From Veillonella sp. 3891 (GTDB lineage: Bacteria > Bacillota > Negativicutes > Veillonellales > Veillonellaceae): DNA of 64,000 bases. Location of the stretch: contig NZ_RQVE01000009.1 in NCBI RefSeq assembly GCF_003992315.1, positions 19,331 through 83,330 on the forward strand, given 5' to 3'. The first letter of the stretch is position 1, and the number at the start of each line of letters is the position of its first letter. Position numbers and translations under genes: made by a program. Shown here in pieces: positions 1-8,423 of this stretch. Below the pieces are notes generated by a model. The model did no database searches. It saw only the letters and a program-made list of their open reading frames with translations, and was not told where the DNA came from.

Positions 1-17
1 AGTAGAGGATGTGAAAT

Positions 18-1223
18 ATGAAACAATTACAACAAACAGGAATGGTAGCGGTGTGGATCCTTACTATAGGAATGTCACTGCTAGCTATTTGCTATACTAT
101 GATTATTCCCTTCCTTCCTGTATATTTGTTAGAACTGGGAGTAGAACAGGAACATTTGGCCCTTTGGTCGGGATTGTCATTTTCCATTTCTTTTTTTATT
201 TCTGCTGTTATGGCTCCCATTTGGGGGCGACTAGCGGATCAACATGGAAAGAAACTAATGGCTATTCGGGCAGGAATTTTAATCGGCGTATCCTATTTAT
301 GGGGTGCCTTTGTACAAGACGAATATCAATTTTTACTAGTTCGAGCATTCCAAGGGTTTGCCAATGGCTTTATGCCAGCTGCTATGACTATGGTATCGGT
401 GTCGGTGCCGAAAGAACGAGTAGGCACAGCGATGGGTATCTTTCAGATGGGATTAGTCCTAGGGAATACAGTAGGACCTTTAACTGGAGGACTCACAGAA
501 CTAGCGGTAGGGATGCGACCGGTGTTTATGGTGGCAGGCATTACCTTATTTATCGTGACCGCTGCCATCGCTATCTTTGTGAAAGAACCACAGGTTGAAA
601 GCGCAGCGCCAGTGAAAGTCACTTCTTTCAAGGAAGATTTACAAGAGGCAAAAGGCAATAAGGTATTGCTCCATATTTTAGGGTTATATTTTCTCGTGCA
701 ATCTGCCATGCTTATGTTACAACCTATCGTGGCCATTTATGTGGGCGAACTAAAAGGCTCTATGGAGGGTGCTGCTATGTTAGCGGGGTCTATCCTAAGC
801 GGTGGAGGTGTGATGGGCATGATTATGACCAATGTGTGGGCTGTCTATGGACAACGACGAGGATACTTTAGGGTTATCTCTTATGGGCTGTTGGGTACGG
901 GAACTGTATTATTATTGCAAAGTTTACCCTTTGGCCTATGGTGGTTCGGTATCTTGCAATTGCTCATCGGCATATTTATTGTGGGCATCTTCCCGTCCCT
1001 TGGGTCGGCTATGACGGTGAACACCGAGCCATCCGTGCGTGGTCGAGTATTTGGACTTGCCACGACATCGCAACAGTTAGGAAATATGATGGGACCTTTG
1101 TTTGCTAGTGTAGTAGCGACCTACTGGGGTACATCCTATGTGTTCCTCGTAGCAGGCATAGGGATGATACTTATTGGCTATGTAGTATTGAAAGTCCATG
1201 GAAATCGTCCGAATCTTCCATAA
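18..1223 (+). CDS. MFS family drug/multidrug efflux transporter
   Basis: A 401-residue inner-membrane protein built almost entirely of hydrophobic segments, consistent with the 12-helix major facilitator fold. The loop between helices 2 and 3 (about residues 68-82) carries the MFS motif A pattern, GRLADQHGKK. A second, degenerate copy of the motif falls between helices 8 and 9. The overall pattern resembles proton-driven drug:H+ antiporters of the DHA1/MdtG type, but the substrate cannot be read from sequence. The ATG at 18 follows an AGAGG ribosome site at about 4-8. The gene lies alone, ahead of the guanine deaminase promoter. Family is solid; the drug-export role is inferred. Confidence 0.85.
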   Translation: MKQLQQTGMVAVWILTIGMSLLAICYTMIIPFLPVYLLELGVEQEHLALWSGLSFSISFFISAVMAPIWGRLADQHGKKLMAIRAGILIGVSYLWGAFVQDEYQFLLVRAFQGFANGFMPAAMTMVSVSVPKERVGTAMGIFQMGLVLGNTVGPLTGGLTELAVGMRPVFMVAGITLFIVTAAIAIFVKEPQVESAAPVKVTSFKEDLQEAKGNKVLLHILGLYFLVQSAMLMLQPIVAIYVGELKGSMEGAAMLAGSILSGGGVMGMIMTNVWAVYGQRRGYFRVISYGLLGTGTVLLLQSLPFGLWWFGILQLLIGIFIVGIFPSLGSAMTVNTEPSVRGRVFGLATTSQQLGNMMGPLFASVVATYWGTSYVFLVAGIGMILIGYVVLKVHGNRPNLP

Positions 1224-1224
1224 G

Positions 1225-1257
1225 TTGATAGACGTCATATACCAAGTGTGATATAAT
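1225..1257 (+). promoter_or_regulatory. Probable extended -10 promoter for guanine deaminase
   Basis: TATAAT at 1252-1257 is preceded by TG at the extended -10 position. TTGATA at 1225-1230 is 21 bases upstream, too far for a good -35, so the extended -10 is the main evidence. A leader of about 80 bases runs to the deaminase ATG. I see no purine riboswitch in it. Confidence 0.5.
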
Positions 1258-1341
1258 TCACTCATACATGACATGCTATATAGGCATGCTGCTTTAAACT
1301 TCATACGGCAATTGTATAAGGTTATACACGGAGGTGGTTCT

Positions 1342-2619
1342 ATGCAAGACACATTGATTTTGAAAGGACATATTCTGTACACACCAAGTCCAGCACAGTT
1401 GGTAGCCATACCACATGGATACATTGTAGCTGTAGATGGTGTGGTTGTGCACTGTAGTGAAACTTTGCCAAGCTCCTATGAGGGATTGCCTGTAGTTGAC
1501 TATGGAGATCAACTTATCATTCCGGGCTTTGTAGATACCCATGCTCATGCACCACAATATTGTAATCGTGGTCTTGGTATGGATAAAGAGTTACTTCCTT
1601 GGCTTGAGACGTATACATTTCCAGAGGAAACGAAGTTTAAAGACTCAGAGTATGCCCGCCTAGTGTATGGTGCATTTGTACGTGATTTATGGCGACATGG
1701 TACAACCCGTAGTATTCTATTTGGTACGATTCACAAGGACAGCACAATAGTGTTAATGGAACTGTTGCAAGAAGCGGGATTATCTGCTTTAGTGGGCAAG
1801 GTGAACATGGATCGAAATAGTCCAGACTCCTTGATTGAAACTACGCAGCAGTCTTTAGCAGATACGAAAGCGTGGTTAGAAGCATCGAAATCATTTGGCC
1901 CCCTTGTAAAACCAATTATTACACCGCGTTTTGTGCCGTCTTGCACGAGTGAACTCATGCGTGGATTAGGGGAACTGGCTAAGGAATATGATGTGCCGGT
2001 ACAATCGCATTTGTCGGAAAATCACGGGGAAATCGAATGGGTCGCTTCCTTGCACCCAGAATCACCAAGTTATACAGATGTGTATTATGAACATCAACTG
2101 ATGGGACAGACTCCGACAGTAATGGCTCATTGCATTCATTTGAGTGACGCAGAAATGGATCGCATGGAAGAAACGCAGACCATGGTGTCCCATTGTCCAT
2201 ATTCCAATGTCAATTTGTCCAGCGGTATTGCACCGATTCGTAAATTGTTAGATCATCATATTCCAGTGGGATTAGGGTCTGACATTTCAGGAGGGCATGC
2301 AGTGTCCATGGCAAAAGTATTGATGGAAGCTATTGGCCTATCTAAAATGAAATGGGTCGAAGTAGACAATCAATATGCACCGTTAACCTTAAGCGAAGCC
2401 TTCTACTTAGCCACTAAGGGTGGAGGAACATTCTTTGGTAAGGTAGGTAGCTTTGAAGAGGGCTATGAATTAGATGCTCTTGTCATCGATGATAAATCTA
2501 TGTTTGATGCGAATGAACGGTCTTTAGAAGAACGATTGGAACGATGGATATATATCGGTGATGATCGCCATATCATGAAACGCTATGTGGCGGGTCGCTT
2601 GCTAGAAGAACTAAAATAA
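1342..2619 (+). CDS. guaD: Guanine deaminase (amidohydrolase family)
   Basis: Predicted cytosolic zinc enzyme converting guanine to xanthine plus ammonia in purine salvage. The 425-residue length fits the family. The metal-binding DTHAHA motif is at about residues 64-69. It is followed by a substrate-loop pattern typical of guanine deaminases (PQYCNRG, then LPWLETYTFPEE). Later metal and catalytic motifs include SHLSEN, MAHCIH and GLGSDISGGH. An in-frame ATG exists 69 bases upstream at 1273, but the ATG at 1342 is preceded by GGAGGTGG at 1330-1337 and starts the family fold directly, so I use 1342. The gene is monocistronic, with its own promoter and a hairpin terminator at 2637. Confidence 0.88.
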   Translation: MQDTLILKGHILYTPSPAQLVAIPHGYIVAVDGVVVHCSETLPSSYEGLPVVDYGDQLIIPGFVDTHAHAPQYCNRGLGMDKELLPWLETYTFPEETKFKDSEYARLVYGAFVRDLWRHGTTRSILFGTIHKDSTIVLMELLQEAGLSALVGKVNMDRNSPDSLIETTQQSLADTKAWLEASKSFGPLVKPIITPRFVPSCTSELMRGLGELAKEYDVPVQSHLSENHGEIEWVASLHPESPSYTDVYYEHQLMGQTPTVMAHCIHLSDAEMDRMEETQTMVSHCPYSNVNLSSGIAPIRKLLDHHIPVGLGSDISGGHAVSMAKVLMEAIGLSKMKWVEVDNQYAPLTLSEAFYLATKGGGTFFGKVGSFEEGYELDALVIDDKSMFDANERSLEERLERWIYIGDDRHIMKRYVAGRLLEELK

Positions 2620-2636
2620 TATACATAGATACAAGA

Positions 2637-2676
2637 AGAGGAACGTTGATCGAATCAGTCAACGTTCCTCTGTTGT
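2637..2676. terminator. Terminator-like inverted repeat between convergent genes (dispersed family copy 1)
   Basis: Perfect 13-bp arms, AGAGGAACGTTGA at 2637-2649 and its complement at 2659-2671, lie between guaD and the minus-strand kinase gene. The stem is symmetric, so it may serve both strands. The T-tract is weak. Related copies occur at 16485, 19722, 22110, 25104, 29868 and 49343. Confidence 0.75.
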
Positions 2677-2760
2677 ATTACAGTATTTTGTTACAGTCCC
2701 TTATTGAGTAGGTATGTTATTAGACGTATCTCTAGTCTAGTGGTATATAGGTCTAAGAGT

Positions 2761-4182
2761 CTATACTTGCTCTTCTAATTCTGTATCCGATTCGGGTTGA
2801 AGTGGTAAATGGAATCCGAAGACGGTGCGTACGTCTGGTGTGCTTTCTACTTCTAATGTACCTTCGTGAAGTTGCACAACATTTTGTACGAAGAAGAGTC
2901 CAAGGCCGAGGCCTTTGTTTTCTTTTGATGTACGAGATGGGTCTACTTGGTACAAACGGTCCCAAATCATAGGGATACTTTCAGAAGGAATACCGATGCC
3001 ATCATCTTGGACGAAGATATGAATCGTATCGCCTAAGGAAACTTCAAAATGGATGCTATGGTGAGCAAATTTTAAAGCGTTATCCAACAGATTTGCCATA
3101 GCTTGTTGTAATAAGATTTGATTGCCATGAACAACGATTGCTTCATCAATGTGGCTAGTAAAGGTTAATTCTTTTTCCTTACTCAATAGCGTATAGGTGT
3201 GGACTAATTGTTGGGCTACCTCTGAAAGAGGAACTGGCACCTTATCTATGTTGGTTAAGCTATCCAGGCGTGCTATTTCTAGTAATTGTGACACCATATC
3301 AGCCATGCCCTTACTTTGAACAAAAATATTTTGAAAGCTTTCCTTAGCTTCTTCTAAAGAAGATACATATTGTCGGGCGTAATCACTTTCTGCTTGAATC
3401 ACAGCGATAGGAGTGCGTAATTCATGAGAAATGTCAGAGTTGAAACGTTTCTCCCGATTGGATGCTTCTTCCAAACTGCTAAGCATATGGTTGAAAGTAG
3501 AGGCCAACTGATACATAGTATCTCCCGATTGAGGGATGTTTTCGATGCGTTCCGACAAATCTCGTTTCAATGAAATCTGTTCTGCTAAGTTTGTTACAGT
3601 GCGCACTGGTTTTAAACCACGCTGGATAATCCAATACCCGCCAATGGAGGCAACAGTGACAAATAGGATGCCTCCTAGCAATAAAGCTAGGAACATATTG
3701 TTAGATTTTCTGTCTAGAAAACTCATGGGCACAACGCCACGAATGTAGCCTTGTACGCCTGGAATATGTTGGATAGGCGCATCATAATACAAGAAAGAAT
3801 GAGTATCCTCATTGACGACTGTTATGCCATCAAAAGAAGGAGGAGCTCCTTTTGGAAAACGATCTGGTGGACTACCTCGTAGGACGATGCCATTATGGGA
3901 GTACACCAATAGAAAGATGCCGTCATCGAAGGGTTTGTATTTTTTTGGATTATTAGCTGCTTCAATAACGCTTTTTTGCAAGTCCGTACGGATTTCATTT
4001 TGATCCGAAATGTGGGTAAATTGAATGACGAACGTAGCAAGGAGACCAATCATGAGCAAGAGAAAGATGGAGTACCAACTAGTGATTTTATAGACTAGAG
4101 GAACACGTAATAGAAAGGCCTCTATAGGATGCCATATAGGTTGTATGACACCATGGTACATGCGATTGACGATAGTGCGCAT
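2761..4182 (-). CDS. Two-component sensor histidine kinase
   Basis: A 473-residue membrane kinase. A first membrane helix at about 35-55 is followed by an extracytoplasmic sensor region to about 160. A second helix at about 163-185, a HAMP linker and a dimerisation/phosphoacceptor domain come next. The H-box SHELRTP has its histidine near residue 253. The ATPase domain follows, with N-box NLLDNALKF, G1 box DDGIGIP and G2 box GLGLGLF. Architecture resembles CusS/ArlS-type OmpR-family partners. It starts 3 bases after the response regulator gene stops, so the two are one operon. The ligand is unknown; no neighbouring gene indicates one. Confidence 0.9.
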   Translation of the reverse strand: MRTIVNRMYHGVIQPIWHPIEAFLLRVPLVYKITSWYSIFLLLMIGLLATFVIQFTHISDQNEIRTDLQKSVIEAANNPKKYKPFDDGIFLLVYSHNGIVLRGSPPDRFPKGAPPSFDGITVVNEDTHSFLYYDAPIQHIPGVQGYIRGVVPMSFLDRKSNNMFLALLLGGILFVTVASIGGYWIIQRGLKPVRTVTNLAEQISLKRDLSERIENIPQSGDTMYQLASTFNHMLSSLEEASNREKRFNSDISHELRTPIAVIQAESDYARQYVSSLEEAKESFQNIFVQSKGMADMVSQLLEIARLDSLTNIDKVPVPLSEVAQQLVHTYTLLSKEKELTFTSHIDEAIVVHGNQILLQQAMANLLDNALKFAHHSIHFEVSLGDTIHIFVQDDGIGIPSESIPMIWDRLYQVDPSRTSKENKGLGLGLFFVQNVVQLHEGTLEVESTPDVRTVFGFHLPLQPESDTELEEQV

Positions 4183-4185
4183 GAC

Positions 4186-4860
4186 CTATTCCTCGGTACG
4201 GAATACATAGCCGACGCCACGGACAGTTTGAATTAATTTTTTGTTTTCATCAATGTCAACTTTTTTACGCAAGTCTTTGATGTATACGTCGATGAGATTG
4301 GAGTAACTTTCATAGTCGTATTCCCATACATGGTCAAGAATTTGTTGACGAGACAAGACGATATTTGGATTGCTGGCTAAATAGAATAAGAGGTCAAATT
4401 CTTTGGCAGTTAACGTTAAAGGTTCATCGTTAAGAAAGACGGATCGACTTTTATTGTTGATGCGTAAAGGACCAGCAATGATATCTTCTACCGCTTGGTT
4501 GCGACCACGGCGGGCCAAGGCGTAGATGCGGGCGATGAGTTCGTCAAACTCAAAAGGTTTGACTAAATAGTCATCGGCACCTAGGTTTAAACCAGACACT
4601 TTATCTTCTAAGGCATCCTTGGCAGTTAAGAAGAGGACTGGTGTTTTGTTGCCTTCCGTACGCATTTGTTGTACTACGGCATGACCATCCATTTTTGGCA
4701 TCATAATGTCCATAACGATGACATCATAACTGGACGTAGAAATATAGTCTAAGCCATCTTCTCCGTTATAACATTGGTCTACAATCATAGATTCCACTTT
4801 CAAACGTTTGGCGATAATATTATTTAGCATTTCTTCATCTTCAACAATTAAGACTTTCAT
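4186..4860 (-). CDS. OmpR-family response regulator
   Basis: A 224-residue DNA-binding regulator, partner of the adjacent kinase. The receiver domain starts with the acidic cluster VEDEE. The phosphoacceptor aspartate is at about residue 51 in VMDIMMPKMDG, followed by FLTAKD and VKPFEF with its conserved lysine. The C-terminal winged-helix domain ends with RGVGYVF, typical of the OmpR/PhoB class. An upstream in-frame ATG would add five residues, but the ATG at 4860 has a proper AAAGGAG ribosome site and begins at the conserved MKVLIV. It is the first gene of the operon. Targets unknown. Confidence 0.92.
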   Translation of the reverse strand: MKVLIVEDEEMLNNIIAKRLKVESMIVDQCYNGEDGLDYISTSSYDVIVMDIMMPKMDGHAVVQQMRTEGNKTPVLFLTAKDALEDKVSGLNLGADDYLVKPFEFDELIARIYALARRGRNQAVEDIIAGPLRINNKSRSVFLNDEPLTLTAKEFDLLFYLASNPNIVLSRQQILDHVWEYDYESYSNLIDVYIKDLRKKVDIDENKKLIQTVRGVGYVFRTEE

Positions 4861-4972
4861 AAGAGCTCCTTTCATACGTTAGTGTATAGTTGTATTGTAT
4901 CGTATTTTCCATATAGTTTAAAGATATGTTTAGAAGAAGTATAGCCGTTGTACATGAAAAGACCATGAATGA

Positions 4973-5001
4973 TTGCTTTATACGATGGGGTCACCTATAA
5001 T
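4973..5001 (+). promoter_or_regulatory. Promoter of the ECF S-component/PurM-like operon
   Basis: TTGCTT at 4973-4978, 17-base spacer, TATAAT at 4996-5001. It lies in the short divergent region between the response regulator and the S-component gene. I see no cobalamin riboswitch in the roughly 40-base leader. Confidence 0.6.
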
Positions 5002-5044
5002 AAATATAGAAATTATGATTTGTTCTTCCCGAGGAGTGGTTATT

Positions 5045-5536
5045 ATGAATATTAGAACGATGACAGCCTATGCCTTATTGATTGCCCTTTGCGCCATTGG
5101 TGGGCAGATTCATTTTGGGGTGTACTCCATTGGATTTGATTCGTCCCCAGCCTTTGTAGGAGCTTTGATGTTAGGACCGGTAGCGGGCGCTGTGCTCGGC
5201 GCTTTAGGCCATATAGCAACAGCTGCCTCTACAGGGTTTCCTCTCGGTGTACCTATTCATGTGGCGATAGGTCTCGTTATGGCAGGCACGGGGGCTAGTA
5301 TTGGATATATAACGAAACGAATGACTTCATCTTTCTCTTATGTAGTTAGTGGTATAGTAGGATATATCATTAATGTAGGTATCGGAATTGCCGTGATTGC
5401 ATGGATAGTGCAAGGTATAGAGGTGGCAGTTTTTATATTTGTGCCATTGTCCTTGGCCTATGCATTGAACTATGTAGGGGCCGCTCTTGTAGTGAGTCAG
5501 TTGAATCGAGTGTTTGGTGGTAAACGACATGCGTGA
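5045..5536 (+). CDS. ECF transporter S component, probable alpha-ribazole transporter (CblT-like)
   Basis: A small, very hydrophobic 163-residue protein with about five to six membrane segments and an alanine/glycine-rich pattern typical of substrate-binding S subunits of energy-coupling-factor transporters. The chosen ATG at 5045 follows a GAGGAG site at 5034-5039; an upstream in-frame ATG lacks support. The gene overlaps the following PurM-like kinase gene. In Listeria and Geobacillus an S component (CblT) and a PurM-like kinase (CblS) salvage alpha-ribazole for the lower ligand of cobamides. The substrate here is inferred from that pairing. The energising EcfA/T subunits are not in the window. 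Confidence 0.65.
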   Translation: MNIRTMTAYALLIALCAIGGQIHFGVYSIGFDSSPAFVGALMLGPVAGAVLGALGHIATAASTGFPLGVPIHVAIGLVMAGTGASIGYITKRMTSSFSYVVSGIVGYIINVGIGIAVIAWIVQGIEVAVFIFVPLSLAYALNYVGAALVVSQLNRVFGGKRHA

Positions 5537-6239
5537 TATAACGAGACTTTCCATGAAAGAGGGGGAAGACTGGATCATTGCCAGTGATATTAGCAGTGGT
5601 ATTGGGTTACAGGAACATGATGTGCTAGCCGTGCCTTATGCGATGGTGGGCGCCTTTGCAGCTCGTGTGGCGATGCTCGAAATTCTATGTGCTAGGGGTA
5701 CGGTGAAAGCCATACAATACCTCATTGGGGGAGACTATGATACGGTGGTGACCTCTGTAGTACAGGGAATTCAAGAGGAACTGGACACACTTGATATTGA
5801 TGTGCCCATTAATGGTAGCCATGAAAGTAATATGAAAGTGAGCACTACGTCCGTAGGGATTACGGCTCTAGGAGTAGGGGCACCAGAAGTGCTTGGCAAG
5901 GGAGAACCCTATGCTGTGTACGTATTAGGGAAACCCTTAGTAGGCAACGAAGTGTTAGAACAATCAAAGTGGATTGTGACCTATGATGAGGTCCGACGGG
6001 TTTTAGGGCATCCTAGTACATCTAGGGTAGTCCCTGTTGGCTCTAGAGGTATCCGTCAAGAGTTGACGGTGGTCAGCTATTTGGAAGGGGCATCCATAGA
6101 ATCTATAGAGATGACTGATGATGAGTTGGACCATAGTGGAGGCCCTGCTACGGCGGTAGTTGTAGCTGTTCGTGCTAGTGGTGAAACGGAGTGGTTAGCA
6201 GACTTTCCTAAGGCACAATATGTAGGTCGTCATAGGTAA
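5529..6239 (+). CDS. PurM/AIR-synthase-like kinase, probable alpha-ribazole kinase (CblS-like)
   Basis: A 236-residue soluble protein with features of the AIR synthase/ThiL superfamily. An N-terminal ASDISSGIG segment recalls the aspartate-serine nucleotide/metal loop, and a glycine-rich GITALGVGAPE region follows. If it is CblS, it phosphorylates alpha-ribazole with ATP to alpha-ribazole phosphate for nucleotide-loop assembly. The ATG at 5529 overlaps the S-component stop by 8 bases, implying translational coupling; a TTG at 5514 is an alternative start. Family placement comes from motif recall and gene order. It could be another PurM-like enzyme. Confidence 0.58.
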   Translation: MRDITRLSMKEGEDWIIASDISSGIGLQEHDVLAVPYAMVGAFAARVAMLEILCARGTVKAIQYLIGGDYDTVVTSVVQGIQEELDTLDIDVPINGSHESNMKVSTTSVGITALGVGAPEVLGKGEPYAVYVLGKPLVGNEVLEQSKWIVTYDEVRRVLGHPSTSRVVPVGSRGIRQELTVVSYLEGASIESIEMTDDELDHSGGPATAVVVAVRASGETEWLADFPKAQYVGRHR

Positions 6240-6255
6240 TAGAAAGGATATAGAT

Positions 6256-7230
6256 ATGAAACAGTTAGGATATTATATAGCATTGGCATTGGTAGCCGGC
6301 GGATTGACAGTAGCCCAAGCAGAGGCGAATCCCTATGGTGTAGTGAGTCCTCCTGATTGGGAATACCAAGCACTCATGACCTTGGTGAAACATGGAGCGA
6401 TTACGGATACAAAAGGAGTAGACTTAGGGTCACGAGCTTTCACTAGAAAAGAACTCATTCCGATGATGGCAGATGTGGTGGCACGTCGTGAGACTATGAA
6501 TGAAAGCGACCGCATGTTGGCATTGCGGCTGTACAATGAAAATCGTCGTTCCATTATGAATTATGAAATTGAACGAGAAGAAGCAAAACAAGGTAAAGCA
6601 CAGGTGGATAGTGCGGATGAGGGGATCCCAATCGCAGTAGAACCAGCCTTGACGAAAGAAGAAATCCAAAAGAAAATGGAAGCCTTCCAAATCGATACAT
6701 CGGCTTTACCAAGCCGTAGCGGTGTACAAGTGCGCACTTCTCAACAAGGATCCTCTCAGCGAAGTCATTTAGAATTAGTAGTGCCTTCAGCGAAGGATCA
6801 AGGGAATGTAGCTTTACAACCAATTGATGGAGAAGTACAAGAGGCTATGGCTGGCGGTCAATGGGATGCGTCCAAAAAGGAACAACAACCACTTATGAAA
6901 GCGGCTAAACAAGAATGGGTTCTATTGCAAAAAAAAGACCGTAAACAGGAACGCTTAGATACAAAAGCCCAACGCCAAATAGAGAAAGAACAACGAAAAC
7001 AAGAAACATTGGCTAAGAAAGAGCAACAACGTTTAGCAAAAGCGGAGCGAGTTAAGTTACAAACAGAACAAAAGTTAGCGAAGCAGCAAGCAAAAGAGCA
7101 AGCTCGACTAGCAAAACAACAGGCTAAGAAGGAAGCGCAACTAGCCAAACAGCAAGTTAAGGAGCAAGAAAGATTAGCGAAACAAGAGCAAAAAGAACAA
7201 GCTAGATTAGCGAAAAAAGCTAAGAAATAA
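6256..7230 (+). CDS. Secreted protein with SLH-like N-terminal region and Lys/Gln-rich coiled-coil tail
   Basis: A 324-residue hypothetical protein. An N-terminal signal peptide ends near the AQA-EA site at about residues 22-25. A region at about 30-95 (PPDWEYQALMTLVKHGAI, then FTRKELIPMMADVV) resembles one S-layer-homology module. A disordered linker follows. From about residue 220 the protein is almost wholly Lys, Gln, Glu and Ala, with imperfect repeats of the type LAKQQAKEQAR that predict a long charged coiled coil. It is likely periplasmic or envelope-associated, and the SLH-like part could bind peptidoglycan. It is 16 bases downstream of the PurM-like gene with its own GAAAGGA site, possibly co-transcribed. 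Function unknown. Confidence 0.7.
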   Translation: MKQLGYYIALALVAGGLTVAQAEANPYGVVSPPDWEYQALMTLVKHGAITDTKGVDLGSRAFTRKELIPMMADVVARRETMNESDRMLALRLYNENRRSIMNYEIEREEAKQGKAQVDSADEGIPIAVEPALTKEEIQKKMEAFQIDTSALPSRSGVQVRTSQQGSSQRSHLELVVPSAKDQGNVALQPIDGEVQEAMAGGQWDASKKEQQPLMKAAKQEWVLLQKKDRKQERLDTKAQRQIEKEQRKQETLAKKEQQRLAKAERVKLQTEQKLAKQQAKEQARLAKQQAKKEAQLAKQQVKEQERLAKQEQKEQARLAKKAKK

Positions 7231-7241
7231 GGAAAATAGAT

Positions 7242-7270
7242 TTGATATTATCGAAGAAATTCGGTATACT
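7242..7270 (+). promoter_or_regulatory. Promoter for the GNAT gene
   Basis: TTGATA at 7242-7247, 17-base spacer, TATACT at 7265-7270, about 50 bases before the GNAT start. The spacer contains a small dyad (TCGAA/TTCGG). Confidence 0.65.
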
Positions 7271-7319
7271 TAAGATTAGCAATCCATTTGGTGTACTTTC
7301 ATCATGAACCGGAGGAACT

Positions 7320-7841
7320 ATGATTATACGAGAAGAGAAAAAGCGTGAATTTTATACGGTCACAGCTCTCGTGCGAGAAGCCTATATCAATGCAGATCGC
7401 AGTACAGGACGAGAATATAAACTAGTGGAATTGTTACGCGAGTCCGAGGCGTATATTCCTAAGTTATCCTTAGTGGCTGTTATCGATAATGCCATTGCAG
7501 GGTATGGTATGTTCTTGCGTGGTAAAGTAGGCGATCAGGACGTACTTATTTTGGGCTTACTGGCAGTAGCACAGTCTATGCGTGGACATGGTGTAGGGGG
7601 TGCGCTCATTTTAGAAGGCCAACGTTTGGCACGTAAAATGGGATACTCTTACTTATTTGTACATGGTAGTAATGTATACTATCCACGGTTGGGTTATGAT
7701 TTTGCACACAAATTTGGCGTAGAACCGCCAGCAGGATTGGACCGGGACCATATGATGGGGATTCAACTTGATGCCCAAGCAGAGCCTTTACAAGGTGTAT
7801 TGGAATATCCGGAACCATTCAAAATCCTAGAAATGTTCTAG
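7320..7841 (+). CDS. GNAT family N-acetyltransferase (YhbS-like)
   Basis: A 173-residue acetyl-CoA-dependent acyltransferase. The central strand LILGLLAVAQSMRGHGVGGAL carries the acetyl-CoA pyrophosphate-binding motif as RGHGVGG at about residues 87-93. The following segment, VHGSNVYYPRLGYDFA, is the family pattern FYxxxGF. The N-terminal half resembles the YhbS/predicted acetyltransferase subgroup. GGAGG just before the ATG supports the start. Substrate unknown. It sits alone between its promoter and the queuosine operon. Confidence 0.85.
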   Translation: MIIREEKKREFYTVTALVREAYINADRSTGREYKLVELLRESEAYIPKLSLVAVIDNAIAGYGMFLRGKVGDQDVLILGLLAVAQSMRGHGVGGALILEGQRLARKMGYSYLFVHGSNVYYPRLGYDFAHKFGVEPPAGLDRDHMMGIQLDAQAEPLQGVLEYPEPFKILEMF

Positions 7842-7844
7842 GTG

Positions 7845-7864
7845 ACTACGACCTATGTCGTAGT
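7845..7864 (+). terminator. Hairpin after the GNAT gene, possible terminator
   Basis: ACTACGAC at 7845-7852 and its complement at 7857-7864 form a perfect 8-bp stem with a CTAT loop just after the GNAT stop. No T-tract follows, so termination here is uncertain. It could instead belong to the start of the queT leader. Confidence 0.4.
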
Positions 7865-7875
7865 AGGTATTAGAT

Positions 7876-7917
7876 AGACAGTTCGAGATCCTCCTGTCTG
7901 TAAACAAAACTAAGGAG
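7876..7917 (+). promoter_or_regulatory. preQ1-I riboswitch controlling queT-queF translation
   Basis: P1 is AGACAG at 7876-7881 pairing with CTGTCT at 7894-7899 around a 12-base loop (TTCGAGATCCTC). The A-rich tail GTAAACAAAACTAAGGAG at 7900-7917 follows. This matches the preQ1-I layout, and the tail closely resembles the translational Thermoanaerobacter tengcongensis example. Loop UCCU can pair with AGGA of the ribosome site at 7912-7917, so bound preQ1 would hide the site. The downstream genes are queuosine genes, which fits. Confidence 0.88.
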
Positions 7918-7922
7918 TTATA

Positions 7923-8423
7923 ATGAAACAATTTAACAACACACAACGATTGACGATTTCTGCCATTTCCATCGCTATGTATTTGGCGCTTATGATCGGT
8001 ACACAAGGCTTTGCCTTTGGTCAGTATCAAGTGCGTATTGCCACAGCGCTGTATGGATTGTCAGCGATCTTCCCATTCACCATTCCAGCCTTTGGTATTG
8101 CAAATTTTGTTAGCAATACAGTGATGGGCGGCTTTGGTTTAGTGGATGCTATCGGTGGAGCCATCGTAGGATTATTGACAACAGGTTTGATTGTCCTTGC
8201 GAAGCGTCAAGGCTTAGGCAACTGGGTATTGATTCCTATCATTACGTTTGTACCAGGATTGATTGTACCAATTTGGTTGACCTATTTCTTACCAGTTCCA
8301 TACTGGGTATTAGTGAGCTCCCTCGTAGTAGGTCAGTTCGTGTGTGGTGTGGTGAGCTACTTCTTGATCAATGCATTGGAGAAAGTAGTCTATAAAAATA
8401 AGGAGGCTTTAGTTCGTGAGTAG
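7923..8423 (+). CDS. queT: Queuosine precursor ECF transporter S component QueT
   Basis: A 166-residue membrane protein with about five or six helices, matching the QueT family of S components that import queuosine precursors such as preQ1. Family features include the N-terminal [13 protein letters not shown], then [12 protein letters not shown] and [15 protein letters not shown]. Its ribosome site is the regulated element of the preQ1-I riboswitch. It overlaps queF by 8 bases. Precursor import beside queF suggests a mixed salvage and reduction route to queuosine-modified tRNA. The shared EcfA/T energy module lies outside the window. Confidence 0.85.
   Translation: MKQFNNTQRLTISAISIAMYLALMIGTQGFAFGQYQVRIATALYGLSAIFPFTIPAFGIANFVSNTVMGGFGLVDAIGGAIVGLLTTGLIVLAKRQGLGNWVLIPIITFVPGLIVPIWLTYFLPVPYWVLVSSLVVGQFVCGVVSYFLINALEKVVYKNKEALVRE

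Noticed and set aside
11..598. Overlapping frame in the MFS gene
   Set aside because: Out-of-frame shadow with unnatural composition; the MFS frame explains the region.
1258..1341. Purine riboswitch ahead of guanine deaminase
   Set aside because: The leader is short and lacks the conserved three-way-junction core sequences.
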